A DNA stretch of 52,974 bases, from NCBI GenBank assembly GCA_041447245.1, contig JBGMEA010000001.1, positions 1-52,974 on the forward strand, read 5' to 3'. Positions 33,327 to 42,058 of this stretch are shown one piece after another. The first letter of the stretch is position 1. Each line of letters starts with the position of its first letter. The notes under the pieces are model-generated. The model saw only the letters and a list, made by a program, of their open reading frames with translations, made no database searches and was not told the DNA's origin. The DNA comes from JBGMEA01 sp041447245. Lineage in GTDB: Bacteria; Bacillota; Clostridia; Eubacteriales; Anaerofustaceae. The position numbers were made by a program, and so were the translations under genes.

Positions 33327-33692
33327 ATGACAGGAGTACTGCTGCTCGCTCACGGAAGCCGCGAAGGCGACACAGAAAAAACAATGGAAACCATCACGCA
33401 ATACGTGAAAGAAGAGCTCAATAATGATATGATTGAAGAAGCCTATCTTCAATTTCGCGACAAAAATCTGGAAAACGGACTAAAAAGCCTCATCGAACGT
33501 GGTGCGGATACAATTGCCATCATCCCGTACTTCCTGTTTGAAGGAGTTCATATCAAAGAGGACATTCCAAACGAGATCAACGAATTCATGAAAGATTACC
33601 CGAATGTCACCATCAACTTCGGTTCCACACTCGGCACCGACCGCAGACTTGCGCAGATCGTGGCGGACAGGGTCAGAGCTCTCGTAAAATGA
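33327..33692 (+). CDS. cbiX: Sirohydrochlorin cobaltochelatase, small CbiX
   Basis: A 121-aa single-domain chelatase that inserts Co2+ into sirohydrochlorin. His9 in LLLAHGS and His75 in LFEGVHIKEDIP match the metal-binding histidines of small CbiX. This short form is best known from archaea, where it works as a homodimer; many clostridia use CbiK of about 260 aa instead. Its place directly before cbiET in a cobalamin operon makes cobalt the likely metal. A dedicated ferrochelatase is not seen. Confidence 0.9.
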   Translation: MTGVLLLAHGSREGDTEKTMETITQYVKEELNNDMIEEAYLQFRDKNLENGLKSLIERGADTIAIIPYFLFEGVHIKEDIPNEINEFMKDYPNVTINFGSTLGTDRRLAQIVADRVRALVK

Positions 33693-34912
33693 ACGGAAGG
33701 ACCGTCCGCATCGTCGGAGTCGGGATGGGCAATCCCGACACACTGACGAAAGAAGCCTGTGATGCCATTCAGTCCGCAGACTGTCTGATCGGAGCAAAAC
33801 GATTGATTGATGCCTGCGGGAACCGACACGCTTATACCTATGCGATGATCACCGCCGCACAAATCTCGGACATCATTCGGCAGCATGCGGACTATAAAAA
33901 TATCGTGGTATTGATGTCGGGAGATGTCGGATTTTTCAGCGGAGCCAAATCGCTCATTGCGCTGCTTCAGGATTATAATGTCCGCTGCATCTGCGGCATC
34001 GGATCTCTGCAGTATCTTTGCGCAAAGCTGCTGACCAATTGGGACGATGCACACATTGTCAGTCTGCACGGCAGAGAGGCAAATCTGTGCGCCGCGGTCA
34101 TGACTCATGCAAAGACATTTGTTCTTTCGGGAGGCGATCACACCATCGCATCCATCTGCATGGAACTGTGTAATAGTGATCTGCAGGATGTCACGGTTTC
34201 GGTCGGTGAAAATCTTTCCTACGAAAACGAACGGATTGTGACTGCGAAAGCGTCCGAACTGACACAAAGCCGATTCGATAGCCTGAGCGTTTTGCTGATT
34301 GTAAATGAGCACTCGTTGAACAAAGCGTGGGATGTGCACGGACTCCCTGACGAAGCTTTCATCAGAGGTGACGTTCCGATGACAAAATCGGAAGTGCGCA
34401 GTGTCAGCCTCTCGAAACTTCGATTGAAACGAAATGATATTGTCTATGACATCGGCGCGGGAACGGGTTCCGTTTCCGTCGAAGCGGCGCTCGTCTGCAC
34501 GGAAGGCACCGTATTTGCAATAGAAAAGAATGCCGACGCGGTTGCTTTGATCAAGAAAAATTCAAACAACTTCGGCACAAAAAATTTAACCATTGTAGAG
34601 GGTTATGCTCCTCAGTCGCTGATGAGACTGCCGAAACCGGATAAAGCTTTTATCGGCGGTTCTTCCGGCAATATGCACGACATCATCCGTCTGCTGCTGG
34701 AAAAAAATCCGCATATCCGCATTGTCGTCAATGCCATCGCTCTGGAAACCCTTTCGGAAACACTCCGCGTCTTTTCGGAACTGCATCTGACGGAGATCGA
34801 CATCGTTCAAATGAATGTGTCCAAAGCAAAATCCGTCGCATCTTATCATATGATGAATGCATACAACCCGATTTTTATTCTGTCGGGAGAAGGACCATCC
34901 GATGAAATCTGA
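33689..34912 (+). CDS. cbiET: Fusion: cobalt-precorrin-7 C5-methyltransferase CbiE + C15-methyltransferase/decarboxylase CbiT
   Basis: A 407-aa bifunctional enzyme. Residues 1-200 are the tetrapyrrole methyltransferase domain CbiE (VRIVGVGMGNPDTLTKEA, VVLMSGDVGFFSGAK). Residues 205-407 are CbiT, a Rossmann methyltransferase with the SAM motif VYDIGAGTGSVSVEAAL after MTKSEVRS. The protein corresponds to CobL. Its start overlaps the cbiX stop by four bases, and its 3' end overlaps cbiA by 11 bases. Confidence 0.95.
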   Translation: MNGRTVRIVGVGMGNPDTLTKEACDAIQSADCLIGAKRLIDACGNRHAYTYAMITAAQISDIIRQHADYKNIVVLMSGDVGFFSGAKSLIALLQDYNVRCICGIGSLQYLCAKLLTNWDDAHIVSLHGREANLCAAVMTHAKTFVLSGGDHTIASICMELCNSDLQDVTVSVGENLSYENERIVTAKASELTQSRFDSLSVLLIVNEHSLNKAWDVHGLPDEAFIRGDVPMTKSEVRSVSLSKLRLKRNDIVYDIGAGTGSVSVEAALVCTEGTVFAIEKNADAVALIKKNSNNFGTKNLTIVEGYAPQSLMRLPKPDKAFIGGSSGNMHDIIRLLLEKNPHIRIVVNAIALETLSETLRVFSELHLTEIDIVQMNVSKAKSVASYHMMNAYNPIFILSGEGPSDEI

Positions 34913-36284
34913 CCCCAAACCCCGCATCATGCTCGCGGCAACCGCAAGCGGAAGCGGAAAAACCACCGTCACCTGCGCGGTACTGCAGGCACTCATCAAT
35001 CGGGGCAACCGCGTCACCGCCTTTAAATGCGGACCGGACTACATTGACCCGATGTTTCATTCCGAAGTCATCGGAGCGAACTCCAGAAACCTCGATCTGT
35101 ATATGATGAGCGAAAACACCGTGAAATATCTGCTGAACAAAAACAGCTTTTCTTCCGACATTTCTGTCATCGAAGGCGTCATGGGCTTTTATGACGGAGT
35201 GGGCGGCAACATGGAAAACCGCGCCAGTGCATACGATCTTGCCAAAGTCACAAAAACACCCGTGATTCTCATCGTCGATGCAAAAGGCATGTCCGACTCC
35301 GTTGCCGCCATCATCAAAGGATTTCTGACTTACCGCGAAGACAGCAACATCAAAGGAGTTCTGCTCAACCGCGTTCATCCGATGAGCTACCCCGCGATGA
35401 AACAGCTGATCGAACGGGAACTGCACCTGCCGGTTGTCGGCTATCTGCCCTATCTGAGGGAATGCTCCCTGGAGAGCAGACATCTGGGACTCGTTACTGC
35501 CGCGGAAGTCGATCAACTCAAGGAAAAAACCGAAACCCTGGCAAAAGCAGCCGCGGAGAGCATTGATTTTGACCTGTTGGAACAACTCGCGACATCGGCG
35601 GAACCATTCGAATTCGAACCTATTTCGGTAAAGAAACTCCCCGCACCTGTCCGCATCGCCATTGCCAAAGACCAGGCGTTCTGCTTTTACTATCGGGATG
35701 CGTTGGACTTGCTTGAAGATGCCGGCGCAGAACTGGTGGATTGCTCTCCGGTCTCGGACAGCGCACTGCCCGAGGATATCGACGGGATTTTTCTGGGAGG
35801 GGGCTATCCGGAGGTCTACGCCGACGAACTGTCCTCAAACAAATCCTTCCTTGCCGATCTGAACCAGAAAATCAACAACGGCCTGCCGTGTTACGCGGAA
35901 TGCGGCGGATTTATGTATCTGCATGAACGCATGCAGGACGAAAACGGCAATGCCTATCCGATGGCAGGTATCATTCAAGGAGAAAGTTTCCGCACGGATC
36001 ATCTCGTGCGATTCGGATATATCGAACTGACGGCATCTCATGATTCCCTGACGGCGCAAAAAGGGGAGCGCATCCGCGCTCACGAGTTCCATTACTGGGA
36101 CAGCACCAACAGCGGAGATGCCTTCACGGCAAAACGGGCAACGGGATCAAAAGAATGGGACTGCATTGTCTCAACCGACACCCTGCATGCGGGATACCCT
36201 CACGTTCATTTCTATTCCAACCCGCAGTTTGCCTATCGTTTTCTGGAACGATGTTTGGCTTACCGATCAACCGAAACAAAGTAA
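34902..36284 (+). CDS. cbiA: Cobyrinate a,c-diamide synthase CbiA
   Basis: A 460-aa ATP- and glutamine-dependent amidase. The P-loop ASGSGKTT is at residues 15-22, and a C-terminal class I glutaminase domain carries the nucleophile in LPCYAECGGFMYL. FKCGPDYIDPMFH is the family signature. The start at 34902 has AGAAGGA upstream and lies inside the end of cbiET; the in-frame ATG at 34857 would deepen the overlap without a site. Confidence 0.95.
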   Translation: MKSDPKPRIMLAATASGSGKTTVTCAVLQALINRGNRVTAFKCGPDYIDPMFHSEVIGANSRNLDLYMMSENTVKYLLNKNSFSSDISVIEGVMGFYDGVGGNMENRASAYDLAKVTKTPVILIVDAKGMSDSVAAIIKGFLTYREDSNIKGVLLNRVHPMSYPAMKQLIERELHLPVVGYLPYLRECSLESRHLGLVTAAEVDQLKEKTETLAKAAAESIDFDLLEQLATSAEPFEFEPISVKKLPAPVRIAIAKDQAFCFYYRDALDLLEDAGAELVDCSPVSDSALPEDIDGIFLGGGYPEVYADELSSNKSFLADLNQKINNGLPCYAECGGFMYLHERMQDENGNAYPMAGIIQGESFRTDHLVRFGYIELTASHDSLTAQKGERIRAHEFHYWDSTNSGDAFTAKRATGSKEWDCIVSTDTLHAGYPHVHFYSNPQFAYRFLERCLAYRSTETK

Positions 36285-36312
36285 ATCCATATTTTTTGAT
36301 AAAGGAACCTTT

Positions 36313-37281
36313 ATGTATTTTCTCATTGCGTTTGCCTGCGGATTTCTGCTTGATCTCATCATCGGGGATCCCCGCTGGATGTACCATCCGGTTCGTCTCA
36401 TCGGGGCTCTGATCACCTTGTTGGAAAAAATCATCCGTGCCGTGTTTCCGAAAACCGAACGCGGAGAACTCATCGGGGGCGGCATTCTCACTGCTCTGGT
36501 GCTCATTGTCACACCCTCTTGCGTAATCGGCATCCTCATTCTCGCATGGATCATTCATCCTGCGCTCTACTATGCGCTGCAGGGTTGGATGTTCTACCAG
36601 ATGATCGCCGTCAAAGCGCTCAGGGACGAAAGCATGCGTGTTTATGACGAACTTAGTAAACATGATCTTCCCGCCGCACGCAAAGCGGTTTCCATGATTG
36701 TCGGCAGAGACACGGAGCAGCTCACCGAAGTTCAGGTCACAAAGGCAGCGGTGGAAACCGTTGCGGAAAGCACCTCCGACGGAATCATCGCGCCGCTGTT
36801 CTTCATGATCATCGGCGGAGCGCCGCTGCTTTGGTTCTATAAAGCGGCAAATACGATGGATTCTATGCTCGGATATAAAAACGACCGCTATCTGTTTTTC
36901 GGACGGGCGGCGGCTAAATTCGATGATATCGTCAATTACCTTCCTTCCCGCATCGCAGCGCTGTTTATGATCGCCGCTGCCTATCTGGTCGGTCTGGACG
37001 GAAAAAATGCCGCATTCATTCATCGGCGCGACAAACGCAATCATGCAAGCCCGAACAGCGCCCAGACGGAATCGGTCGCGGCAGGAGCATTGAACATCCA
37101 ACTCGCTGGGAATGCGATGTATTTCGGAAAACTCTACGAGAAACCGACCATCGGCGATCCGAACAGACCGATTGAGACGGAAGACATCAAACGCGTCAAT
37201 CGGCTGATGAGCGCCACCGCAATCCTGTGCGCGGCTACCTTCGCTTTCATTCGTCTCGCAATCATACTCCTCATCAGATAA
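36313..37281 (+). CDS. cbiB: Adenosylcobinamide-phosphate synthase CbiB
   Basis: A 322-aa integral membrane protein that attaches aminopropanol phosphate (or a related linker) to adenosylcobyric acid. The start MYFLIAFACGFLLDLIIGDP and RWMYHPVRLIG, the ESTSDGIIAPLFF segment and NRPIETEDIKRVN near the end are typical. About five hydrophobic segments are seen. AAAGGA precedes the ATG at 36313. A much longer in-frame reading from 36118 overlaps cbiA and is not supported. Confidence 0.94.
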   Translation: MYFLIAFACGFLLDLIIGDPRWMYHPVRLIGALITLLEKIIRAVFPKTERGELIGGGILTALVLIVTPSCVIGILILAWIIHPALYYALQGWMFYQMIAVKALRDESMRVYDELSKHDLPAARKAVSMIVGRDTEQLTEVQVTKAAVETVAESTSDGIIAPLFFMIIGGAPLLWFYKAANTMDSMLGYKNDRYLFFGRAAAKFDDIVNYLPSRIAALFMIAAAYLVGLDGKNAAFIHRRDKRNHASPNSAQTESVAAGALNIQLAGNAMYFGKLYEKPTIGDPNRPIETEDIKRVNRLMSATAILCAATFAFIRLAIILLIR

Positions 37282-37294
37282 GGATAACGGAATC

Positions 37295-38350
37295 ATGAAG
37301 CAAACACACGGCGGTGACATCTACACCGCAAAAGAACTATATCAAGGAGAACTCTTCGACTTTTCCGCAAACATCAATCCGCTCGGTCTGCAGCAGTGCG
37401 TCAAGGATGCCGTCTGCGCAAATCTGGATGCCTGCGAGCATTATCCGGACCCGCAAAACCGTGCACTGCGCACTGCGCTCTCGATGTATGAAAGCATCGA
37501 CCCGAATCGTATCGTATGCGGGAACGGATCAGCCGATCTCATCTTCCGACTGGTGCATGCCGCCAAACCGAAACGCGCCCTGCTTCCCGCGCCGACATTC
37601 GCGGAATACGAATATGCCCTGCGTACAGTCGGCACGGACATCAAATATCATCTTCTGGCTGAGGAACATCACTTCGCAGTAACGGAAGCAATCCTGGATG
37701 ACTTGGATGATTCGATTGATATTCTCTTTCTCTGCAATCCAAACAACCCGACCGGGCAGATTACCCCGCGCGTTCTGATGAAGGAGATTATCCGTAAATG
37801 CGCGGATTTGGGAATTCTTCTGGTTGTGGACGAATGCTTTCTCGACTTCACAGAAGAAGAATCGGAAAGCACCGTCAAACCGTATCTGAACGAATACCCC
37901 AATCTGTTTGTCTTAAAGGCATTTACGAAAATCTTTGCTATGCCGGGCATCCGACTCGGTTACGCATTCAGCTCCGACGAAGCCCTGCTCGAATCCATTC
38001 GCAGTCATGGGCAGCCATGGAGCGTATCGGTGCTCGCCGAAGCCGCTGGAATTGCCGCGTTGACCGATCCCGATTATGTACAGCGTTCCAAAGAAGTGAT
38101 TACCGAAGAACGGGATTATCTGACGAACGAATTGAATCAACTCGGGCTTCAGACCTATGCGTCGAAATCCAATTACATATTTTTCCGCGACAACAAAAAA
38201 CGCAAGCTCACCGAAGCACTCTTTACGCAAGGCATTCTTATCCGAAGCTGTGCAAATTACCAAGGACTGGATGCATCTTACTGGCGTATCGCCGTCAAAG
38301 ATCATCGCGCAAATGAGATTCTCATCCGCGCAATGCAGACGATTCTGTAA
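37295..38350 (+). CDS. cobD: L-threonine-O-3-phosphate decarboxylase CobD
   Basis: A 351-aa fold-type I PLP enzyme related to histidinol-phosphate aminotransferase. HGGDIYTAKE, DFSANINPLG, FLCNPNNPTG, VVDECFLDF and the PLP lysine Lys212 in KAFTKIFAMPGIRLGY support CobD. It makes (R)-1-amino-2-propanol phosphate for CbiB, whose gene is directly upstream. HisC is a possible confusion, but the HGGD start and the neighbours favour CobD. Confidence 0.92.
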   Translation: MKQTHGGDIYTAKELYQGELFDFSANINPLGLQQCVKDAVCANLDACEHYPDPQNRALRTALSMYESIDPNRIVCGNGSADLIFRLVHAAKPKRALLPAPTFAEYEYALRTVGTDIKYHLLAEEHHFAVTEAILDDLDDSIDILFLCNPNNPTGQITPRVLMKEIIRKCADLGILLVVDECFLDFTEEESESTVKPYLNEYPNLFVLKAFTKIFAMPGIRLGYAFSSDEALLESIRSHGQPWSVSVLAEAAGIAALTDPDYVQRSKEVITEERDYLTNELNQLGLQTYASKSNYIFFRDNKKRKLTEALFTQGILIRSCANYQGLDASYWRIAVKDHRANEILIRAMQTIL

Positions 38351-38390
38351 TTTTATTTTACCGTTTCCGTTGTGTTCCGGAGGCACGATA

Positions 38391-39527
38391 ATGACTGATA
38401 TCATGATCATCATCGACGGTATGACCGACCGTCCTTGCACACAACTGAATAATCAAACTCCGCTGGAATATGCCGACTGCATCAACATCCGAAGACTGGG
38501 TACTTTGGGGGCAACGGGGAAATTTTCCGTCAAAGCGGAGGGTTTTCCTGTCGAAAGCCTGCCTTGCATTCTCACTCTGCTCGGCGTGGATGCCGGTGAT
38601 ATTCCGCATGGGCGAGCCTGTCTCGAAGCGTACGCGGAATCCCTTGACGTGGGCGAAGCCGATCTCGTGCTTCGCTGCAATCTGGTTCGAATCGAAAACG
38701 AACGGCTCGCGTCCTCCTGCTGCGAAGATCTGAGTGCGAACGATTTTACCTCTTTTGCAGAAAAAACACGGCAACTCTCAAGACAGGGAATGCAGTTTCA
38801 TCACATGGGCAGCTATAAAAACCTCTTAATTATGGAAAACGCAGCCTCCACCGTTCACACACTGAAGACCTGCGCACCGCACGAAAACATCGGAGAGCTG
38901 TTTTCCCGTTTGATTCCGAACTGCGATATTTTATCAAAACTGGTCGAAGACAGCATTCAATTGCTGAATCCGTATAGAAAAGACGGAGAGCCCTATTACG
39001 CGCTTCTGCCTTGGGGAGAATCCGTAAAACAACAATTACCTTCTTTTCAAACATTGTACAAAGGAACCTCCACCTCAGTCTGCGCCACGGAAATCGTGCG
39101 GGGACTGAGTTTGGCGATGGGCATGATTGTTCCGCAGATAAACGGAGCGACCGCCGATACCGATACAGATTTGGCATCAAAACTGGACGAAGTGATTCAC
39201 AGTGTCGGTAAAAATGAATTCATTCTCCTTCACATCAACGGAACGGATGAAGCGGCTCACCGCAGAAATCCGAAAGAAAAAGCTGCATTTCTCAAACGGA
39301 TCGACGAGATTGTAATCGGTCCGCTGATGGATCGGATACCGGACGGCACGGGCATTCTGATCTGTTCCGATCACAGCACGCTCTCGGAAACGGGAGCGCA
39401 TCAGGGCGATCTGCAGCCATTTTATTTATACCGAAAAGCCACGCAGCCGTCGGATGATCTGGGAATCATCGACGGACGGAATGCGGTTTCATTACTCACG
39501 AATTATCGGGGAGGACAACATGGTTAA
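38391..39527 (+). CDS. ApgM-like cofactor-independent phosphoglycerate mutase homologue in B12 operon
   Basis: A 378-aa member of the alkaline phosphatase superfamily, archaeal-type phosphoglycerate mutase (ApgM) branch. MTDIMIIIDGMTDRP at the start carries the metal-binding Asp, and HINGTDEAAHR and ICSDHSTLSETGAH carry further metal ligands. GGAGG precedes the ATG at 38391. In a cobalamin operon a glycolytic role is unlikely. A plausible task is dephosphorylation of alpha-ribazole phosphate or the cobalamin phosphate intermediate, replacing CobC, or kinase-like work on the threonine linker. This is inference; the family in such operons is not well characterised to my knowledge. Confidence 0.8.
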   Translation: MTDIMIIIDGMTDRPCTQLNNQTPLEYADCINIRRLGTLGATGKFSVKAEGFPVESLPCILTLLGVDAGDIPHGRACLEAYAESLDVGEADLVLRCNLVRIENERLASSCCEDLSANDFTSFAEKTRQLSRQGMQFHHMGSYKNLLIMENAASTVHTLKTCAPHENIGELFSRLIPNCDILSKLVEDSIQLLNPYRKDGEPYYALLPWGESVKQQLPSFQTLYKGTSTSVCATEIVRGLSLAMGMIVPQINGATADTDTDLASKLDEVIHSVGKNEFILLHINGTDEAAHRRNPKEKAAFLKRIDEIVIGPLMDRIPDGTGILICSDHSTLSETGAHQGDLQPFYLYRKATQPSDDLGIIDGRNAVSLLTNYRGGQHG

Positions 39528-41031
39528 ATCGATTATGATTCAGGGCACAACCTCCAATGCGGGCAAAAGCCTCATCACGGCAGGTCTGTGCCGTATTCTG
39601 AAACAGGACGGCTACAAAGTCGCCCCGTTTAAATCACAAAACATGGCACTGAATTCGTTCATCACCAAAGACGGTCTCGAAATGGGACGCGCACAGGTCA
39701 TGCAGGCGGAAGCAGCCGGCATCGAACCGAATGTCTGCATGAATCCGATTCTGCTCAAACCGACCAACGATACCGGATCGCAGGTCATACTCAACGGAGA
39801 AGTGATGGGAAATATGGGCGCTGCGGAATATTATACCCACAAGCAGGAACTCATTCCCCATATCATGAAAGCATACGAAACACTCGCTGCGCAATACGAC
39901 ATCATTGTTCTGGAAGGCGCCGGAAGTCCCGCAGAAATTAATTTGAGGGATGCCGACATCGTCAACATGGGCATGGCGAAGCTCGTGGATGCTCCCGTTC
40001 TGATCGCGGGCGATATCGACCGAGGAGGCGTTTTTGCTTCTCTTGCGGGCACCATGATGCTGCTGACCGAGGAAGAACGCACCAGAGTCAAGGGGCTGAT
40101 CGTCAACAAATTCCGCGGGGATGTGAACATCCTCAAACCGGGACTCGATATGCTGGAAGACATCACCAAGCGACCCGTTGCAGGAGTGATCCCATATATG
40201 CATCTGGATGTGGACGACGAAGACAGTCTCTCCGAACGGCTTGAGAAGAAAACCGTCACCAATGTCATCGACATCGCCATCATGCGCATTCCGAGACTCT
40301 CGAACTTCACCGACTTTAACGCGCTGGAATACATTCCCGGCGTTTCACTGAGATACGTTCAGAACCCGAAAGAGTTGAAAAACCCGGATCTCATCATTCT
40401 GCCCGGCACAAAAAACACCATGGCAGATCTGAAGTGGCTGCGGGAAAGCGGACTCGAAGCACTGATCATCCGTCATGCTTCTCAGGGGAAACCCGTATTC
40501 GGCGTCTGCGGCGGTTACCAGATGCTGGGGAAAAGTTTATCCGACCCGCACGGCGTCGAAGAGGGCGGTCAGATGGCGGGAATCGGACTTCTTCCGATCG
40601 ATACGATATTCGAGCAGCAGAAAACAAGAACACAGGTCTGCGGACATTTGATGCGTGCAGAAGGGATTTTCTCTGATCTGAGCGGCTGCGAGTTCGAAGG
40701 ATACGAGATTCATATGGGCATCAGCAAACCGACCGAAGCATTGGAGCCGTTCGCACAGATCACCTCCGTTTCGGGAAAAGCGGAATCCAAAGCCGACGGC
40801 TATAATAAAGGCAACGTCTACGGCACATACATTCATGGCATATTCGACCGCGAAGAAGTCGCAAAAGCCTTGGTGATCGGGCTCTGCAAAGCCAAAGGCA
40901 TCGACTACGATGCAGTAAAAGCGGTCGATATCAAAACGTACAAAGACAGTCAATACGACAAGCTGGCGCAGACCATGCGGGAAAATCTCGATATGCAGAT
41001 GATCTATGACATCATCGACAAAAAGCGCTGA
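39520..41031 (+). CDS. cbiP: Adenosylcobyrate (cobyric acid) synthase CbiP
   Basis: A 503-aa glutamine-dependent amidase that amidates positions b, d, e and g. P-loop-like TTSNAGKS at residues 10-17, the PFKSQNMALNSF signature and a C-terminal glutaminase domain with PVFGVCGGYQMLG are present. GGAGG lies 5 bases before the ATG at 39520, which overlaps the preceding gene by 8 bases. Confidence 0.95.
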   Translation: MVKSIMIQGTTSNAGKSLITAGLCRILKQDGYKVAPFKSQNMALNSFITKDGLEMGRAQVMQAEAAGIEPNVCMNPILLKPTNDTGSQVILNGEVMGNMGAAEYYTHKQELIPHIMKAYETLAAQYDIIVLEGAGSPAEINLRDADIVNMGMAKLVDAPVLIAGDIDRGGVFASLAGTMMLLTEEERTRVKGLIVNKFRGDVNILKPGLDMLEDITKRPVAGVIPYMHLDVDDEDSLSERLEKKTVTNVIDIAIMRIPRLSNFTDFNALEYIPGVSLRYVQNPKELKNPDLIILPGTKNTMADLKWLRESGLEALIIRHASQGKPVFGVCGGYQMLGKSLSDPHGVEEGGQMAGIGLLPIDTIFEQQKTRTQVCGHLMRAEGIFSDLSGCEFEGYEIHMGISKPTEALEPFAQITSVSGKAESKADGYNKGNVYGTYIHGIFDREEVAKALVIGLCKAKGIDYDAVKAVDIKTYKDSQYDKLAQTMRENLDMQMIYDIIDKKR

Positions 41032-41045
41032 GAAAGAGGTACTTT

Positions 41046-41681
41046 ATGAAAATCACACTGCAGAATGTTCTGCCTGCCGATATCGAAAAACGAAGTTTTG
41101 AAATCATCACGGAGGAATTGGGTAGCCGTCCGATCGATCCGATCAATGCTCCGGTTATCAAACGGGTCATCCACACCAGCGCAGATTTTGATTACGCTGA
41201 AAACCTCTGCTTTTCCGAAGGCGCGGTGGAAAAGGGGATTGCCGCATTGCAACGCGGAACCTGTATTGTCACGGATACACAAATGGCAAAATCAGGAATC
41301 AATAAGGCAATGCTTTCCAAGTTCGGAGGGGAAGTCTTTTGTTTCATGTCGGATGATGACGTTGCGGAGGAAGCGCAACAAAACGGCACCACACGCGCGG
41401 TAGCCTGCATCGACAAGGCGGCTAAAATGAATCGACCGCTTATTTTCGCCATCGGCAACGCACCGACCGCACTGGTTCGGCTGTATGAATTGATCAATGA
41501 AGCGGCGATCCAACCGGAACTCATCATCGGTGTCCCGGTCGGGTTTGTGAATGTGGTCGAGTCCAAAGAACTTATTATGCAGACAGACATTCCGTATATT
41601 GTTGCCCGAGGCAGAAAGGGCGGGAGCAATGTAGCTGCGGCCATCTGCAACGCGCTCCTGTATTACCACGGTCGTTCCTGA
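41046..41681 (+). CDS. cbiC: Cobalt-precorrin-8 methylmutase CbiC
   Basis: A 211-aa enzyme that moves the C11 methyl to C12, giving cobyrinate. KRSFEIITEELG at the start and the active-site His in VIKRVIHTSADFDY fit CbiC/CobH. It is the last gene of the operon, although the step lies mid-pathway. No good terminator follows; the next promoter starts 70 bases downstream. Confidence 0.95.
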   Translation: MKITLQNVLPADIEKRSFEIITEELGSRPIDPINAPVIKRVIHTSADFDYAENLCFSEGAVEKGIAALQRGTCIVTDTQMAKSGINKAMLSKFGGEVFCFMSDDDVAEEAQQNGTTRAVACIDKAAKMNRPLIFAIGNAPTALVRLYELINEAAIQPELIIGVPVGFVNVVESKELIMQTDIPYIVARGRKGGSNVAAAICNALLYYHGRS

Positions 41682-41750
41682 GCGAATACTCACGGATCAT
41701 TGAATATATTGAATCAATACGGTATCATTCAAACGAATTTTTCTTTTTTG

Positions 41751-41780
41751 TTGACAAAAGAAAAAGATCAATTCTATAAT
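41751..41780 (+). promoter_or_regulatory. Sigma-A promoter of cobalt-transporter operon
   Basis: TTGACA (41751-41756), an 18-base spacer and TATAAT (41775-41780), both perfect consensus boxes. Confidence 0.85.
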
Positions 41781-41802
41781 TAATTTAATAGAATAAATCT
41801 GC

Positions 41803-41962
41803 ACGAATCAGGTGCCGAATGCAACGGACAATAGGGAAGCAGGTGCAATTCCTGCGCGATCCTGTCGCTGTAATGGGTGAGTGAACGCAAGCATACCACT
41901 GGGGAAACCCGGGAAGGTTGCGGAATCGATGAATCCTAAGCCAGAAGACCTGCCTGATTGGA
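41803..41962 (+). promoter_or_regulatory. Cobalamin riboswitch 2 (aptamer)
   Basis: AATCAGG (41806-41812) and CCTGATT (41953-41959) close helix P1. Between them lie GGGAAGCAGGTGCAATTCCT, GTCGCTGTAATGGGTGAG, ACCACTGGGG, CCGGGAAGG and the B12 box AAGCCAGAAGACCTGCC. It leads the cobalt-importer genes, so cobalt uptake is set by cobalamin. Confidence 0.95.
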
Positions 41963-42022
41963 AACACAAATCAGCTCTACAGGCGATGGAGTGGTGTTTA
42001 TTTTGATTGCGCACTTGCAACA

Positions 42023-42054
42023 AAAAGCTCCCGGCTGTATGGCAGGGAGCTTTT
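42023..42054 (+). promoter_or_regulatory. Ribosome-binding-site-hiding hairpin of cbiQ
   Basis: AAAAGCTCCC (42023-42032) pairs with GGGAGCTTTT (42045-42054). GGGAG (42045-42049) is the only good ribosome-binding site of cbiQ, 9 bases before its ATG. Its closure would block translation, and the T-run in the 3' arm could also allow termination. Confidence 0.65.
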
Positions 42055-42058
42055 ATTG

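Noticed and set aside
36124..37320. 398-codon minus-strand ORF opposite cbiB
   Set aside because: Antisense shadow of the membrane protein gene; composition is rich in Asp, Arg and His, as expected from the complement of hydrophobic codons.
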